Assembly (NCBI GenBank): GCA_016927235.1
Contig: JAFGNB010000172.1
Location: forward strand, 1-41,145
Origin: Chitinispirillaceae bacterium
GTDB taxonomy: Bacteria > Fibrobacterota > Chitinivibrionia > Chitinivibrionales > Chitinispirillaceae
Length of the DNA stretch: 41,145 nucleotides
Direction: 5' to 3'
Shown here piece by piece: positions 9,002 to 18,172 of the stretch (position 1 is its first letter; each line of letters starts with the position of its first letter). The position numbers and the translations under genes were made by a program. The notes under the pieces are model-generated. The model was not told the DNA's origin and searched no databases. It was given only the letters and a program-made list of their open reading frames with translations.

Positions 9002-9614
9002 GCGCATCGATCTCAACGACCTTCTTGCCTCAAGAGGCGCGCGGCGCTTCGCCCGAATCGCCGAGCGTATCGATCGCGGGGCGGTTTTCATCTATCCGAC
9101 CGAGACGATCTACGGCATCGGCGGGAGATATGACAGCCCCGCCGTGCTCACACGAATCCTCTCCATCAAGCAGCGGCCGACCGGTAATGCGATGATACTC
9201 CTGGCGGCGGACGTTGCACGGTTCGAACCGCTCAATCTGTTTTTCCCCCCCAAAGCGAAACGGTGCGCGGAAGCCTTCTGGCCCGGCCCCCTGACTATGG
9301 TGCTCACCGCTCCATCGGCGCCCGACGGCATCGCGATACGCGTTTCGAACCATCCGTTTATCGGCGCGCTTGGGCGTTTTTTCATCCCGCCGATTTTCTC
9401 CACCAGCGCCAACATCAGCGGCGACCCCTATCGTCCCGATCCCGAAACCATCTACCGGACCTTCGGCAACCGGGTCGATTTCATGATCGATGCCGGAACG
9501 CTCCCCTCATCACCGCCGTCGACGGTAGTCCGGTTTATTGACAACGGCGAACCGGCGATCGTACGCGAAGGGTGTATCCCGGCGTCGGAAATAACCTCGA
9601 TCGTTAATCGCTGA
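8991..9614 (+). CDS. tsaC: L-threonylcarbamoyladenylate synthase (TsaC/YrdC/Sua5 family)
   Basis: 207-aa single-domain YrdC-fold enzyme that makes threonylcarbamoyl-AMP from threonine, bicarbonate and ATP for the tRNA t6A37 modification. Motifs in order: [56 protein letters not shown] and SPPSTVVRF. It has no C-terminal Sua5 extension, so it is a TsaC/YciO-type protein. The YciO subfamily cannot be excluded by eye. The ATG lies inside the 3' end of purE, indicating cotranscription and coupling. Confidence 0.88.
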   Translation: MPPERIDLNDLLASRGARRFARIAERIDRGAVFIYPTETIYGIGGRYDSPAVLTRILSIKQRPTGNAMILLAADVARFEPLNLFFPPKAKRCAEAFWPGPLTMVLTAPSAPDGIAIRVSNHPFIGALGRFFIPPIFSTSANISGDPYRPDPETIYRTFGNRVDFMIDAGTLPSSPPSTVVRFIDNGEPAIVREGCIPASEITSIVNR

Positions 9615-9692
9615 TGAGCGACGGAAGGTTCGTGCGTCGCGAATCGGTGAACGGAAGTTTCGATGCGGTCCCTAAAGCGCACCCGTCGGGAT

Positions 9693-9721
9693 TTGCACGG
9701 GGCAGGCCGCCATGGTATAAT
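9693..9721 (+). promoter_or_regulatory. Sigma-70-type promoter upstream of the GT-C-like pair
   Basis: TTGCAC (9693-9698), a 17-nt spacer and TATAAT (9716-9721). Predicted transcription start is near 9728, about 80 nt before the first membrane-protein gene. Confidence 0.62.
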
Positions 9722-9810
9722 GAACACCATCGAATATCGTTCCGTAAAGTATCGCGGCAACGGGGCGGCTTCGCCGGTTAATGGCCTGAAAAAGAGTGCA
9801 TCGTAGAGCT

Positions 9811-11871
9811 ATGTTCCAACCGCCAGACCTCAGCGTTGTCGAATATGCCTGCTGTTTCTTGGGCATGGCAATGCAGGCCGTTTGCCTGGCGGCGCGCAAG
9901 ACGCCGCTCAAATATCTGTTGCCCGCTCTGGTCGCCACGGCTCCTGTGACGGTGCTTGCCGCCTCCTCGTTTACCCGTTTTCTCGGCTGGGACGAATCGT
10001 ATATCTTCTACGATATCGTCAATTTCCGTTCAAGCCGGTTGCCGCAATGGGAGATGGGCTCGTTCCGTACCTCTATTACCGTCTGGGGCCCGTTGTTCAG
10101 TCTCGTGCAGACGCTCATCCCCTTTACCAAGGACCAGGTGCTGGTCATGGCGAAAGCGGCGCACTGGTTGACCGGTGTGGCGTTGATCACGCTGATCATC
10201 GACCGGACGTATCGCATTCTTTCGATCACGGCCGAACGCTGGTTCTTCCATACCGTTATGTACAATCTTATTGTAGCGCTGCCGGTCACCGTGTGTGCGC
10301 TCAAGACACTCAATTACGACCTCCTCTCGATGCTGCTGGGGGTACTGGGGTGCGTATGGCTGGTTGCCGGTGCGCATCCGGTAAGAAAGGAGGCGCTTTT
10401 TGCCGGTATTGCCGCTCTCACCCTTGCCGCCCACGAAAAGCTCATCGCCTCTCCACTGCTGTGGGCGGGCGTTATTTTCACCGTCGTCCGCCTGGTTGAC
10501 TCAAAGAAAGATTCGTCATGGCTGAAATTCGCCGTAAGGAACGGTCTATGGTCGGCAATGACGACGGCGGTCCCCCTGCTTCTTGTCGGATCGTCATTCC
10601 TGTTTGTTCATTTGACGCACGGATCGAACGGGCCCGGCATCGATGCCGGTCGACTCTTCGAGGTATTCACCTCGGGATTCTGGCCGTTGGGGCGGCTGGT
10701 ATCCGCACCGTTATCGGGACGACCGTTTTTCGCATCAATCGACAATGAAACCGTCAACCTTTTATTCGGGTATGCCGCCGTTACCGCAATGGTCGGCTTA
10801 ATTGCAGGGCTTTTTCCGGGCGCCGTCCGGATAGGAAGAACCGTCAATCGCCGGCCGCCGGCATTATCATCCGTCGCTGCGGCGGCCGCGTGGGCGAAAT
10901 TGTCGTTGCTGCTCTTTCTGACAATGACGGGAATCATCGCCGGATATGCGCTCGACGTGAAGATCTGGCCGCACGTACCGGTGCTTCCCGGAAACTATGT
11001 GCCCCGCGCGACATTCAACGGCATCGCCCACCATTTCGGCAGCGGAACGCTCTTCGCCCATGGAACGGCTTCAACGGCGTGGGCCTGCGCGGTATTCGTC
11101 AACGCGTTGCCCACAACGCTGCTGGGGCTTCTGATTATCGCTTGTATAATCCCTCTCCGTGCGATAAAAAAAAGATCGCCTTCGCAGTACGGGCTCCCGT
11201 TGGACATGGCGGCGCTTCTGTTCATGACGGCTCCCCTTCTGTACGGTGCATTGCAGATTCCTCTCTACCCCCGTTATTTGAATCTCTTTCTTCTGGGGAC
11301 AATCGTCACCGTCATCCCCGGCCTCTTTACAATACGATTACGACAATTTGTTCCAACGGCATGTCTCGCGGTTATCGGTCTGCTCCTGCTGATCGGCGAG
11401 TGCCTTCCGTTTCAGCCGCTTTGCGCCGCCTTTCGTCCGATATGGTCGAACTATTCAAAAGAATGCCATAACGATCCCTGCTTCGGAAAGGTGACCCCGT
11501 GGTATCCCGGCTGGGGAGAGGAATTATATGCGGCCTATCGACGTATCAGACACATGGAGCCCGCCTGCTGCGGGAAGGTGAGGCTTTTTTATAATTTCCC
11601 CGCCGACGTGATACACCCGCCGGAAAAGGTGGAGACGTTCTCAATGCCGGTCGAAACCGGACAATTTGAATATGGCTATGGGGATTGTGACTATTATATA
11701 CTTTCAAGAAATGGCGTTTCAACTTATCTCACTATTCCCTTTCCCTACAATCGTAAGCCGGTTTTTACGATTTCAGACAGGGAATTCGTCAAAGCCTGGG
11801 TCTTCAGGGGGAGGGAACTTGCCGGGGGAGGATTCGGGTTCGGCAAGGAGCGCCTCGGCGCTTCTCCCTGA
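9811..11871 (+). CDS. Polytopic membrane protein, GT-C glycosyltransferase-like (paralogue 1)
   Basis: About 686 aa with a dozen or so hydrophobic segments and a soluble C-terminal stretch. The first periplasmic loop carries an acidic pair, D61-E62 in GWDESYIFYD, placed where GT-C enzymes (PMT/ArnT-like, lipid-phosphate-sugar dependent) have their catalytic acidic residue. The protein is similar throughout to the next gene: shared blocks include FVNALPTT, PLLYG, RYLNLFLL and GWGEELY. Start ATG 9811 was chosen over GTG 9796; a weak TAGAG precedes it. No donor-specific motif is recognised, so transfer of a sugar to lipid or protein is an inference. The neighbouring - strand glycan cluster fits that role. 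Confidence 0.62.
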   Translation: MFQPPDLSVVEYACCFLGMAMQAVCLAARKTPLKYLLPALVATAPVTVLAASSFTRFLGWDESYIFYDIVNFRSSRLPQWEMGSFRTSITVWGPLFSLVQTLIPFTKDQVLVMAKAAHWLTGVALITLIIDRTYRILSITAERWFFHTVMYNLIVALPVTVCALKTLNYDLLSMLLGVLGCVWLVAGAHPVRKEALFAGIAALTLAAHEKLIASPLLWAGVIFTVVRLVDSKKDSSWLKFAVRNGLWSAMTTAVPLLLVGSSFLFVHLTHGSNGPGIDAGRLFEVFTSGFWPLGRLVSAPLSGRPFFASIDNETVNLLFGYAAVTAMVGLIAGLFPGAVRIGRTVNRRPPALSSVAAAAAWAKLSLLLFLTMTGIIAGYALDVKIWPHVPVLPGNYVPRATFNGIAHHFGSGTLFAHGTASTAWACAVFVNALPTTLLGLLIIACIIPLRAIKKRSPSQYGLPLDMAALLFMTAPLLYGALQIPLYPRYLNLFLLGTIVTVIPGLFTIRLRQFVPTACLAVIGLLLLIGECLPFQPLCAAFRPIWSNYSKECHNDPCFGKVTPWYPGWGEELYAAYRRIRHMEPACCGKVRLFYNFPADVIHPPEKVETFSMPVETGQFEYGYGDCDYYILSRNGVSTYLTIPFPYNRKPVFTISDREFVKAWVFRGRELAGGGFGFGKERLGASP

Positions 11872-12046
11872 CAATCAAAATTCGTGCGGCGTTCGCGCGG
11901 AAGCCGCCGGGCGGAAGCAAACAACAAGTATGTGGCCCCCGCGGCGGCGGTGATTATATACTGTACGCCGAGCGGTACACCCGGAACGGGAGAGTATCGT
12001 TCCGGCTCAGCCGTCAATGAATACATTGGGAAGGACGCCCGATTGT

Positions 12047-14095
12047 ATGGGACTGTCTTTGATGCTTGAGATGCTAACGGGATTTTCCGCGGTGATGCTG
12101 CAGGCAGGGTATCTTTATGTCATGCGAAAGAGGTCGGTTCGAACGGCGGTGGTAACGGCGCTTCTCACGTTGCCGGCGCTTTACCTCTCGCTTGAATCGA
12201 TGAACTCATTCTTAACCTATGATGAAAGCTATATCGTCTATGAGCCCGTTGATCTTGTCAACAACTCCCTGTTGCAATGGAACATGGGTGCACTCCGGAC
12301 GACCGATCTGCTCGTCGGCATTCCGATTGCGGGCGTCAAAATGGCGACCGGCGTATCGATGAATATCCTGGCGGTTTTCGCGAAATCGCTTCACTGGTTT
12401 CTTTCGTTGTTGCTTATCCTTTTTATCATCGACTTTTTATACCGGCTGCTGAACAAGCAAAAAAACTTTCCGTTATTTTATTTAGTCGCATTTTACTCGA
12501 TCGGCGCACTCCCCGTCGTGCTTATGGCACAGAAAATTATCACCTACGATGCGTTCTCGATGCTGCTCGGTGGTGCGGCGGTGCTGTTGCTTGCGGCGGG
12601 GTGGCGGGAAAAGCGGCCGCTGCATCTCTATGCAAGTGTCGTCGTCGCCGCACTCGCCGCTCAGGAGAAGCTGATCGCCTCGCCGCTGGTGTGGATCTGT
12701 TTCGTACTGGTCCCGTTGAGAATAGGGTGTTGGCGCGGCCTTCAGCCGTTGGGGAGAACGCTGCGAAGAACAATAAACGCGACCTGTATCGCCGTTGCGT
12801 CGGCGCTTTCGGTATTCATGGCTTCGCATCTGCTTATTTCGTTGATCAATAGTGCCGGAGGACCCGGGAGGAATGCATTCAACGTGTTGCACCCGCTGGT
12901 ATCCGGATTCTGGCCCCTGTTGCGCGCAGCGGGGATCGATACCGCCGCCCTCTTTACAAATCCCCTGTTCGAGCGCGGGTATTTCATTCCACTGTTGGCG
13001 GCAGCGGTCGTCGCGGTGATGACAGGCGTCACTACGGCCGGAGCGGCGGTGATCGGCTTGACGTACCGCCTGCGGAAAAACGCCCCCGCCTTCGGGCGGG
13101 CAGCCTGGAGAATGGAAGTTGTCAATTATCTCTTTTTCTTTGCCGTGTACGCGGGCGGCATTGCGGGAACATTTCTGATCAGGGCCTTTCTTGCGCCGCA
13201 CTATCCCGTTGCGCCCGGCGCCTATGCAGGGTATACCTTCAACCGCACGTTTGTTTATTTCGGGGCGAAATCACTCTTGACCCACACTGCGTTTTCAATC
13301 GGATGGGCATATACCTTTTTTGTCAACGCACTGCCGACCGTTTTCCTGATAATGGCGATTGCGAATTTCGTTTCGGCGATCAGACGCAGGAGCGCACCGG
13401 GAAATTTCTTGAGCGCAGTATTTACCGGCGCGCTGCTGATGCCGTTGCTGTACGGACTGTTTCAGGTGCCGGTCGGCAACCGCTATTTCAATCTGTTTCT
13501 TCTGTTCGTCGCCGTCAAAATAGCGGCGGATTTTGCCGACGTCCTCGCCGGTATTCGCCGGCCGATTCTCGCGGCGGCAATGATGATTATTCTGATTATC
13601 GTTGAAATAATGCCGTTCCGGCCGCTCTTCGGATCATTCCGGCCGCTGTGGACGGACTATTCGTCCGCCTACAATCAAACCCCGTCAAAAGCAATCCTCA
13701 ATCCCTGGTGGATGGGGTGGGGAGAAGAGGTGTATCTCGCCGGGCGACAAATAAAAAAACAGATGAAACGCGACAATCCTTATCTTAGTGGGGTTACGAT
13801 CTATACGAATTACCAGGGCGAGTGGCTGTACCGGAAGAACAGCGCGCATGTCGTCCTGCTCGATACCGTCGACAGCATCGGGTATTCCGAGAATGATTTT
13901 TTCGTTTTGAACAGAATGGGCATCGCACAGTCGTCGATGAATTTTCCCGGAAGCGTCGCTCCGTTCGGCACGATCGGTTTCAGAGGCTTCGTTCAGGGAT
14001 GGATTTTCAGGGGGAGCGATCTGAAGGCGGCGGGGTTTAGGTTTAAACGGAAAAAGTCGTATTCGAAAAATAGTCTTTTTTCATTAAAGGTATGA
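12047..14095 (+). CDS. Polytopic membrane protein, GT-C glycosyltransferase-like (paralogue 2)
   Basis: About 682 aa and clearly paralogous to the preceding gene over its full length. Shared blocks are TYDESYIVYE (acidic pair D59-E60), AQEKLIASPLVW, SGFWPL, FVNALPTV, LLYGLFQVP, YFNLFLL, RPLWTDYS and WWMGWGEEVYLAGRQI. It begins 175 nt after paralogue 1 with no clear terminator between them, so cotranscription is likely. GGGAAGGA lies 11 nt before ATG 12047; an in-frame ATG at 12017 would add ten residues that are not hydrophobic. The acidic pair and topology suggest a lipid-linked-sugar transferase, but the substrate is unknown. It ends convergently with the glycan cluster, with no obvious terminator in the 110-nt gap. 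Confidence 0.62.
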   Translation: MGLSLMLEMLTGFSAVMLQAGYLYVMRKRSVRTAVVTALLTLPALYLSLESMNSFLTYDESYIVYEPVDLVNNSLLQWNMGALRTTDLLVGIPIAGVKMATGVSMNILAVFAKSLHWFLSLLLILFIIDFLYRLLNKQKNFPLFYLVAFYSIGALPVVLMAQKIITYDAFSMLLGGAAVLLLAAGWREKRPLHLYASVVVAALAAQEKLIASPLVWICFVLVPLRIGCWRGLQPLGRTLRRTINATCIAVASALSVFMASHLLISLINSAGGPGRNAFNVLHPLVSGFWPLLRAAGIDTAALFTNPLFERGYFIPLLAAAVVAVMTGVTTAGAAVIGLTYRLRKNAPAFGRAAWRMEVVNYLFFFAVYAGGIAGTFLIRAFLAPHYPVAPGAYAGYTFNRTFVYFGAKSLLTHTAFSIGWAYTFFVNALPTVFLIMAIANFVSAIRRRSAPGNFLSAVFTGALLMPLLYGLFQVPVGNRYFNLFLLFVAVKIAADFADVLAGIRRPILAAAMMIILIIVEIMPFRPLFGSFRPLWTDYSSAYNQTPSKAILNPWWMGWGEEVYLAGRQIKKQMKRDNPYLSGVTIYTNYQGEWLYRKNSAHVVLLDTVDSIGYSENDFFVLNRMGIAQSSMNFPGSVAPFGTIGFRGFVQGWIFRGSDLKAAGFRFKRKKSYSKNSLFSLKV

Positions 14096-14205
14096 TAAAA
14101 ACCAATGCTTATTGAGAAGATCGATACCTGCATTAGTCAGGCAACACCACACAGCATACCTGTTCTTTGATTACATGAAATCCGTAGACAATAGGGAAAA
14201 TCCTG

Positions 14206-15174
14206 TTATGATAAAGACGCCCCGTTGTTTATGGATGTTGATTTTATTGAAGTAACTATGAATGTTACCCCTGCAATACCCATGACGACCAATTCGAAAA
14301 AATACCCTATCAAATTAAATGCGATGACATTTTCCATGGAGATGGAATACGCCGATAGAAGATAGAAAAAACCACCTTCTCGTACACCGATTCCCATGAT
14401 GCTGATAGGAATCATTGTCAGTAACGAATTGAGTGGCAGGACGGCCATCGAGTAGAAGAAATCAATGTCCAGATGAACAGCCTTGAGCAAGCAGAATGTA
14501 CCCACTTGAATACAACCATTCATGACTATACCGAGTGCACAGATCGCACAGGCCCTTTTCCAATCGGCGAAAACAATTGCAGGGAAATAGACACATTCAT
14601 CCACCCCCCCTTTTTTCATCCATTTTTTCAGCATTTCTTTCATCGAAAACGGGTTGAAAAAATAAATAATGACAAAAAATATAGCCGTCATGGCACCCGC
14701 ACTTAACATCCCGATGATGATGGCTCTCACGTTGTGAGGCACCTCAGAGTAAATAAATGGTAAAAAAACGATCATAATACAAACGATCGAAGGGATTGAC
14801 AACAAACGATCGAGAAGGAACGCGGCGACGGTCGTTCGAAGGCGGTTGTCCTTTGATCGCAATGAAAGCACGATACTCACATCGCTTCCCAAAGTTCCTG
14901 GAGCAAAGTATCCGTAGAGTTTTCCCACTAATAATGAATAAAAGATTTTTTTTAAAGGGATACTGACAAAGTATCCAAGACTCGTCCGAAGTCTAATTGA
15001 CCAGAAGAAAAGAGTGAACAATCCCAATAGAAAACTTATGATGACAAATCGAATATCCGCCTTTTTTATTTCGGTACCTATTCTTGTGAAATCAAAGAAA
15101 AAAAAGGCACTAACAATAATGGATATTGCCGTAGCAATACGTATGTAGAAAAAGATTCTCTTATGTTTTTTCAT
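14206..15174 (-). CDS. Flippase-like membrane protein (LPG-synthase TM region / UPF0104 family)
   Basis: 322-aa integral membrane protein with about eight hydrophobic helices. FAPGTLGSDVSIVLSLR and LDRLLSIPSIV resemble the conserved 'P.g.G.d..r...l' and 'DR' motifs of the lysylphosphatidylglycerol-synthetase membrane domain (AglD/MprF N-terminal type). Such proteins move or modify lipids and are common in polysaccharide clusters. There is no C-terminal aminoacyl-transferase domain. The gene is more AT-rich than the rest of the cluster. It is the last gene on this strand, 124 nt after the GT4 gene, and may have its own promoter. Confidence 0.66.
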   Translation of the reverse strand: MKKHKRIFFYIRIATAISIIVSAFFFFDFTRIGTEIKKADIRFVIISFLLGLFTLFFWSIRLRTSLGYFVSIPLKKIFYSLLVGKLYGYFAPGTLGSDVSIVLSLRSKDNRLRTTVAAFLLDRLLSIPSIVCIMIVFLPFIYSEVPHNVRAIIIGMLSAGAMTAIFFVIIYFFNPFSMKEMLKKWMKKGGVDECVYFPAIVFADWKRACAICALGIVMNGCIQVGTFCLLKAVHLDIDFFYSMAVLPLNSLLTMIPISIMGIGVREGGFFYLLSAYSISMENVIAFNLIGYFFELVVMGIAGVTFIVTSIKSTSINNGASLS

Positions 15175-15298
15175 TCGACCATAGAGCTGTAAACACTATA
15201 AAAAGCCCATCCTTTAAACGTGCTGCCGCAGTAAAATCTGTTTTCGCTTCCGTTTTATCCCATCTCCATCTTACCGGAAAGAGTAAGAAAAAGGAGTT

Positions 15299-16429
15299 TC
15301 ATCGTGTGCAATCAACGGCGCTTATATATTGATTAATTACAATATCTTCGGTGAACTGTTTTTGAAAAGTCAGGTAGCCGTTATCCGACAGTGTCCTCCG
15401 TAACGCACTGTCTGCAATCAGTTTTAGGAGTGCGCCGATGATGGAATCGGCATCACCCTGATTAACCAGAAGACCGTTTTTACCGTCGTCGATGATATCG
15501 AGAGCGCCGGATGTCCGTGTGGTAATAACCGGTAACCTGTATGCAAATGCTTCAATCATACTCATACTGAGTCCCTCGGTGAGAGAACTCTGCAAAAAGC
15601 AATCAGCCGCCTTCATGTAGGAATAGAGCTCTTTTTTCCCTACTACACCATGGAACCGGACGTCCGCACTCAGCCGTGTCGAAAGGCGCTGATACATTTC
15701 TCTGTTCGGTCCATCCCCAAAAAGATGTAGCGTAGCGTCCGGTATTGTCGATATAGCCCGTATTGCGAAACTGAAGCCTTTTGTTTCGGTGCAGCGCTCA
15801 TAAACCATTCTTCCGATGCCGATACAGTGAAACCTTCCATCATCCATTCCGTATCGATGCCGCAGTTCATCTTTACTACCGGGAATACTGTCCGGAATGA
15901 AAATATTGCGTGCAATAAACGGATTCACCCTGGGCACCATTTTTTTGACTTGAAAAGCATATTCGTTGTTTGTCGCTAGTACCACTTTGTTGATACAATA
16001 TGCCAATCGGGCGAGCGCTAAAATCCTATTCGCGTGAAATATACTGCCGTGAGTATGGACAAGAGATATTCGTTTTCGACTAAGAATACCTGAAACCCCT
16101 GAAAGAATACCGCCCTCCCATGGTGTCTGACCCAGCACGTAATCGGGGCATATCGTGAACTGAAGCAGGAACAGCCCCCGCAGGAAAAAATAGCAATAAA
16201 AACCGTAAACCAGTATTCCATATTTTTCTAAAAATCTTCCGCCGATTCTGTATATGGCGATTTTGTCAACGACCTCAAATCTATTAAGGATACCGTTCGA
16301 ACGTGGAGTAAGCACTGACACCGCGTAGCCTTTGCGTATTAGAGCACATGCGAGGGTGAACGATGAATTGCCCACACCGGCGGATTCCGGATAAAAACGG
16401 TCGACGATAATACACCACTTTTTTTTCAT
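15299..16429 (-). CDS. Glycosyltransferase, GT4 family (GT-B fold)
   Basis: 376-aa retaining glycosyltransferase. The N-terminal Rossmann half begins CIIVDRFYPESAGVGNSSF. The C-terminal donor-binding half has IGIGRMVYERCTETKGF, LHLFGDGPNREMY, FHGVVGKKELYSYM and the E-x7-E region (SLTEGLSMSMIEAFAYRLPVI). The start is ATG 16429, which overlaps the stop of the upstream flavoprotein gene (ATGA). A longer frame exists but would lie entirely inside that gene. It is somewhat AT-rich. It acts on the cytoplasmic face, adding a sugar to the surface glycan built by the cluster; donor and acceptor are unknown. Confidence 0.86.
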   Translation of the reverse strand: MKKKWCIIVDRFYPESAGVGNSSFTLACALIRKGYAVSVLTPRSNGILNRFEVVDKIAIYRIGGRFLEKYGILVYGFYCYFFLRGLFLLQFTICPDYVLGQTPWEGGILSGVSGILSRKRISLVHTHGSIFHANRILALARLAYCINKVVLATNNEYAFQVKKMVPRVNPFIARNIFIPDSIPGSKDELRHRYGMDDGRFHCIGIGRMVYERCTETKGFSFAIRAISTIPDATLHLFGDGPNREMYQRLSTRLSADVRFHGVVGKKELYSYMKAADCFLQSSLTEGLSMSMIEAFAYRLPVITTRTSGALDIIDDGKNGLLVNQGDADSIIGALLKLIADSALRRTLSDNGYLTFQKQFTEDIVINQYISAVDCTR

Positions 16430-17733
16430 CGACAAATGGTCTCCACCGTGCTGCAGGCCTGTAGCATACTTGTTTCCATATCGGAATACTCCCATGCACC
16501 ATAGCGACCGATTGAATATATCCCCTGCGCCTTGAGCCAGGCGATGATGCTCCTGCGGGCATGTTTCCAATGTTTATCGTACGTAACATAGGCAAACGGC
16601 AGATCAAGAAGGCATCGTTCGATAATATCGTCCGGTGATTTTATTATTCCAAGTTTCCCGAGGCGACGGACTGATTTATCAAGCAGTGCCTGCCGATCGG
16701 GCGTGTGATAGCGGTAGGCAATCTCCGCGTAAAGCGATGTGGTTCCTTCCAGACAGTTTTCCGGAGCGAAAGATGAATAAAAACCGATCCGGTAGAAGGG
16801 ATACTCTTTTTCAGGATAATAAATCCATGATATTCCGTCGGGTGATGCGCCTTTTACGGCAAGATTAATATTGTAGACTCCCGAACATTTCAATGTACTG
16901 TTTAATTTCCTGATTTCCGTCGGAACTTCCTGCATACGGCTTATCAGCAGCTTAAGGGGCATCGTGGTGATCAGGGTATCATAGGTCAACTCCATGCCGT
17001 CGGCGGTGGTGACTGTTCTGAGTTTCGGATTAACGGCTGCAACGTCTTTCCGTGGTACGATGCTGTCGCCGACCTTGTCCGCCAGAGCCCTGATGAGCGA
17101 TTCGATTCCTCCCGTTTTCGGGTATTGAAAGCGGGCATTGTAGCCCGATTCCGAAGCCATCGGCTGCAGTGCACCGCTCAGAAGGCAGTGTAGATCGGTT
17201 GAAGGGACATAATGCCCCATCCATTCCGTTGTCAATTTATAGGGATCGATGACCCATAATTTCTCGTTGTAGGGGAGCATGAAATGTCGCGCAATTCCTT
17301 CCCCGAAGTGGTTGACCACCCAGGAAGCGAAGGAGGTATCGTCGGTATGAAGCGGTTTTTCAAACCGGGCGCGAACGAAGCCCTCAATGCATTCGACCAC
17401 CACCGATGCGGGGAGGCCGTAAAGATTGCATTGAAAGGGGTAGCCGGTAAGTCGCCCGAAGGAATAGATCTTGCTGTTTCTTGTATGGGTACAGAGGTTT
17501 CCGCCAAGGAGGTTTTTGACAAGACGCTTCATTTTATCAGAGTCGAAATGCAGGAGGTGCCCGCAGCGGTCAAAGAGGAACCCCCCTTTACGTTCGGTCC
17601 TGCAGAGTCCTCCCGGGCGCAGTTCCTTTTCAATGACAACAAAATCCTTTTGTCCGGATGCCTGGAGAAAATATCCCGCCGACAATCCGGAAAGCCCGGC
17701 GCCGATGATAATATGATTATAATGAGATTTCAT
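16426..17733 (-). CDS. FAD-dependent amine-oxidase-fold protein, UDP-galactopyranose-mutase-like
   Basis: 435-aa flavoprotein. The N-terminal dinucleotide-binding motif is HIIIGAGLSGLSAGYFL, followed by the ADP-ribose Glu (VIEKELRPGGLCRTE) and GHLLHF. FGRLTGYPFQCNL and LPYNEKLWVIDPYKL resemble the group of glf/HemG-like enzymes found in polysaccharide loci. The exact reaction (sugar ring contraction versus another oxidoreduction) cannot be told from sequence alone. No Shine-Dalgarno sequence precedes the ATG. A TTGTTC-18-TACAAT promoter ends about 10 nt upstream, which would make the transcript nearly leaderless. Its stop overlaps the GT4 start by 4 nt. Confidence 0.8.
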   Translation of the reverse strand: MKSHYNHIIIGAGLSGLSAGYFLQASGQKDFVVIEKELRPGGLCRTERKGGFLFDRCGHLLHFDSDKMKRLVKNLLGGNLCTHTRNSKIYSFGRLTGYPFQCNLYGLPASVVVECIEGFVRARFEKPLHTDDTSFASWVVNHFGEGIARHFMLPYNEKLWVIDPYKLTTEWMGHYVPSTDLHCLLSGALQPMASESGYNARFQYPKTGGIESLIRALADKVGDSIVPRKDVAAVNPKLRTVTTADGMELTYDTLITTMPLKLLISRMQEVPTEIRKLNSTLKCSGVYNINLAVKGASPDGISWIYYPEKEYPFYRIGFYSSFAPENCLEGTTSLYAEIAYRYHTPDRQALLDKSVRRLGKLGIIKSPDDIIERCLLDLPFAYVTYDKHWKHARRSIIAWLKAQGIYSIGRYGAWEYSDMETSMLQACSTVETICR

Positions 17734-17742
17734 AACAATAGT

Positions 17743-17772
17743 ATTGTAACTTTGTTAAGACGGACAGAACAA
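17743..17772 (-). promoter_or_regulatory. Sigma-70-like promoter giving a near-leaderless transcript
   Basis: On the minus strand TTGTTC (17772-17767), an 18-nt spacer and TACAAT (17748-17743). The predicted start of transcription is within a few nt of the ATG at 17733. Confidence 0.38.
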
Positions 17773-17873
17773 GCTTTTTAAAGATATATATATTCTGCTC
17801 CACGGCCTAATTTTACTCATGCCGCAACTGGCAGGCTACCGTAATGATGCCGATACGGTTTAACAATATTGAA

Positions 17874-18172
17874 TCAGCTTTTCCTGAAAATAAACTCGTT
17901 ACATCCTGTCGGCACCTGCGCCGGAATTATACTGCTGCAGGTAAGTCCATAGGGCTCCACCATGGCTTTAACCTCCTCCGCCGTCGCATACTCATACGGG
18001 TATCCACCGATCCAGTCTATAACATCATGAAGGAATATCATTCCACGTCGCTACCGGAACGGATACCGTCGAGTAATTTCAAGAAATCGCTTCTGGCGAA
18101 TTCGATGCGTTCTTTAGTCAAGGCATTACGTGAATAAGAGATCCAGTTCTTGCCGATATCGAAATGTTTCAT
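17874..18172 (-). pseudogene. Class I SAM-dependent methyltransferase remnant with internal deletion
   Basis: Only the two ends of a UbiG-like methyltransferase remain. The N-terminal end starts at ATG 18172 (MKHFDIGKNWISYSRNALTK...FLKLLDGI) and overlaps the upstream GT4 stop as ATGA. After about 42 codons it shifts into a different frame (RGMIFLHDVIDWIGGYPYEYA, then the C-terminal end ...PTGCNEFIFRKS, stop at 17874-17876). The whole SAM-binding core (GxGxG motif and following strands), probably 130-150 codons, is missing, and the two ends are out of frame. The family's usual length is about 220-250 aa. The original gene was clearly part of this glycan operon. It cannot encode an active enzyme as it stands. 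Confidence 0.75.

Noticed and set aside
17844-18137. 97-aa + strand frame opposite the methyltransferase remnant
   Set aside because: It is antisense to recognisable methyltransferase coding sequence, so it is a shadow.
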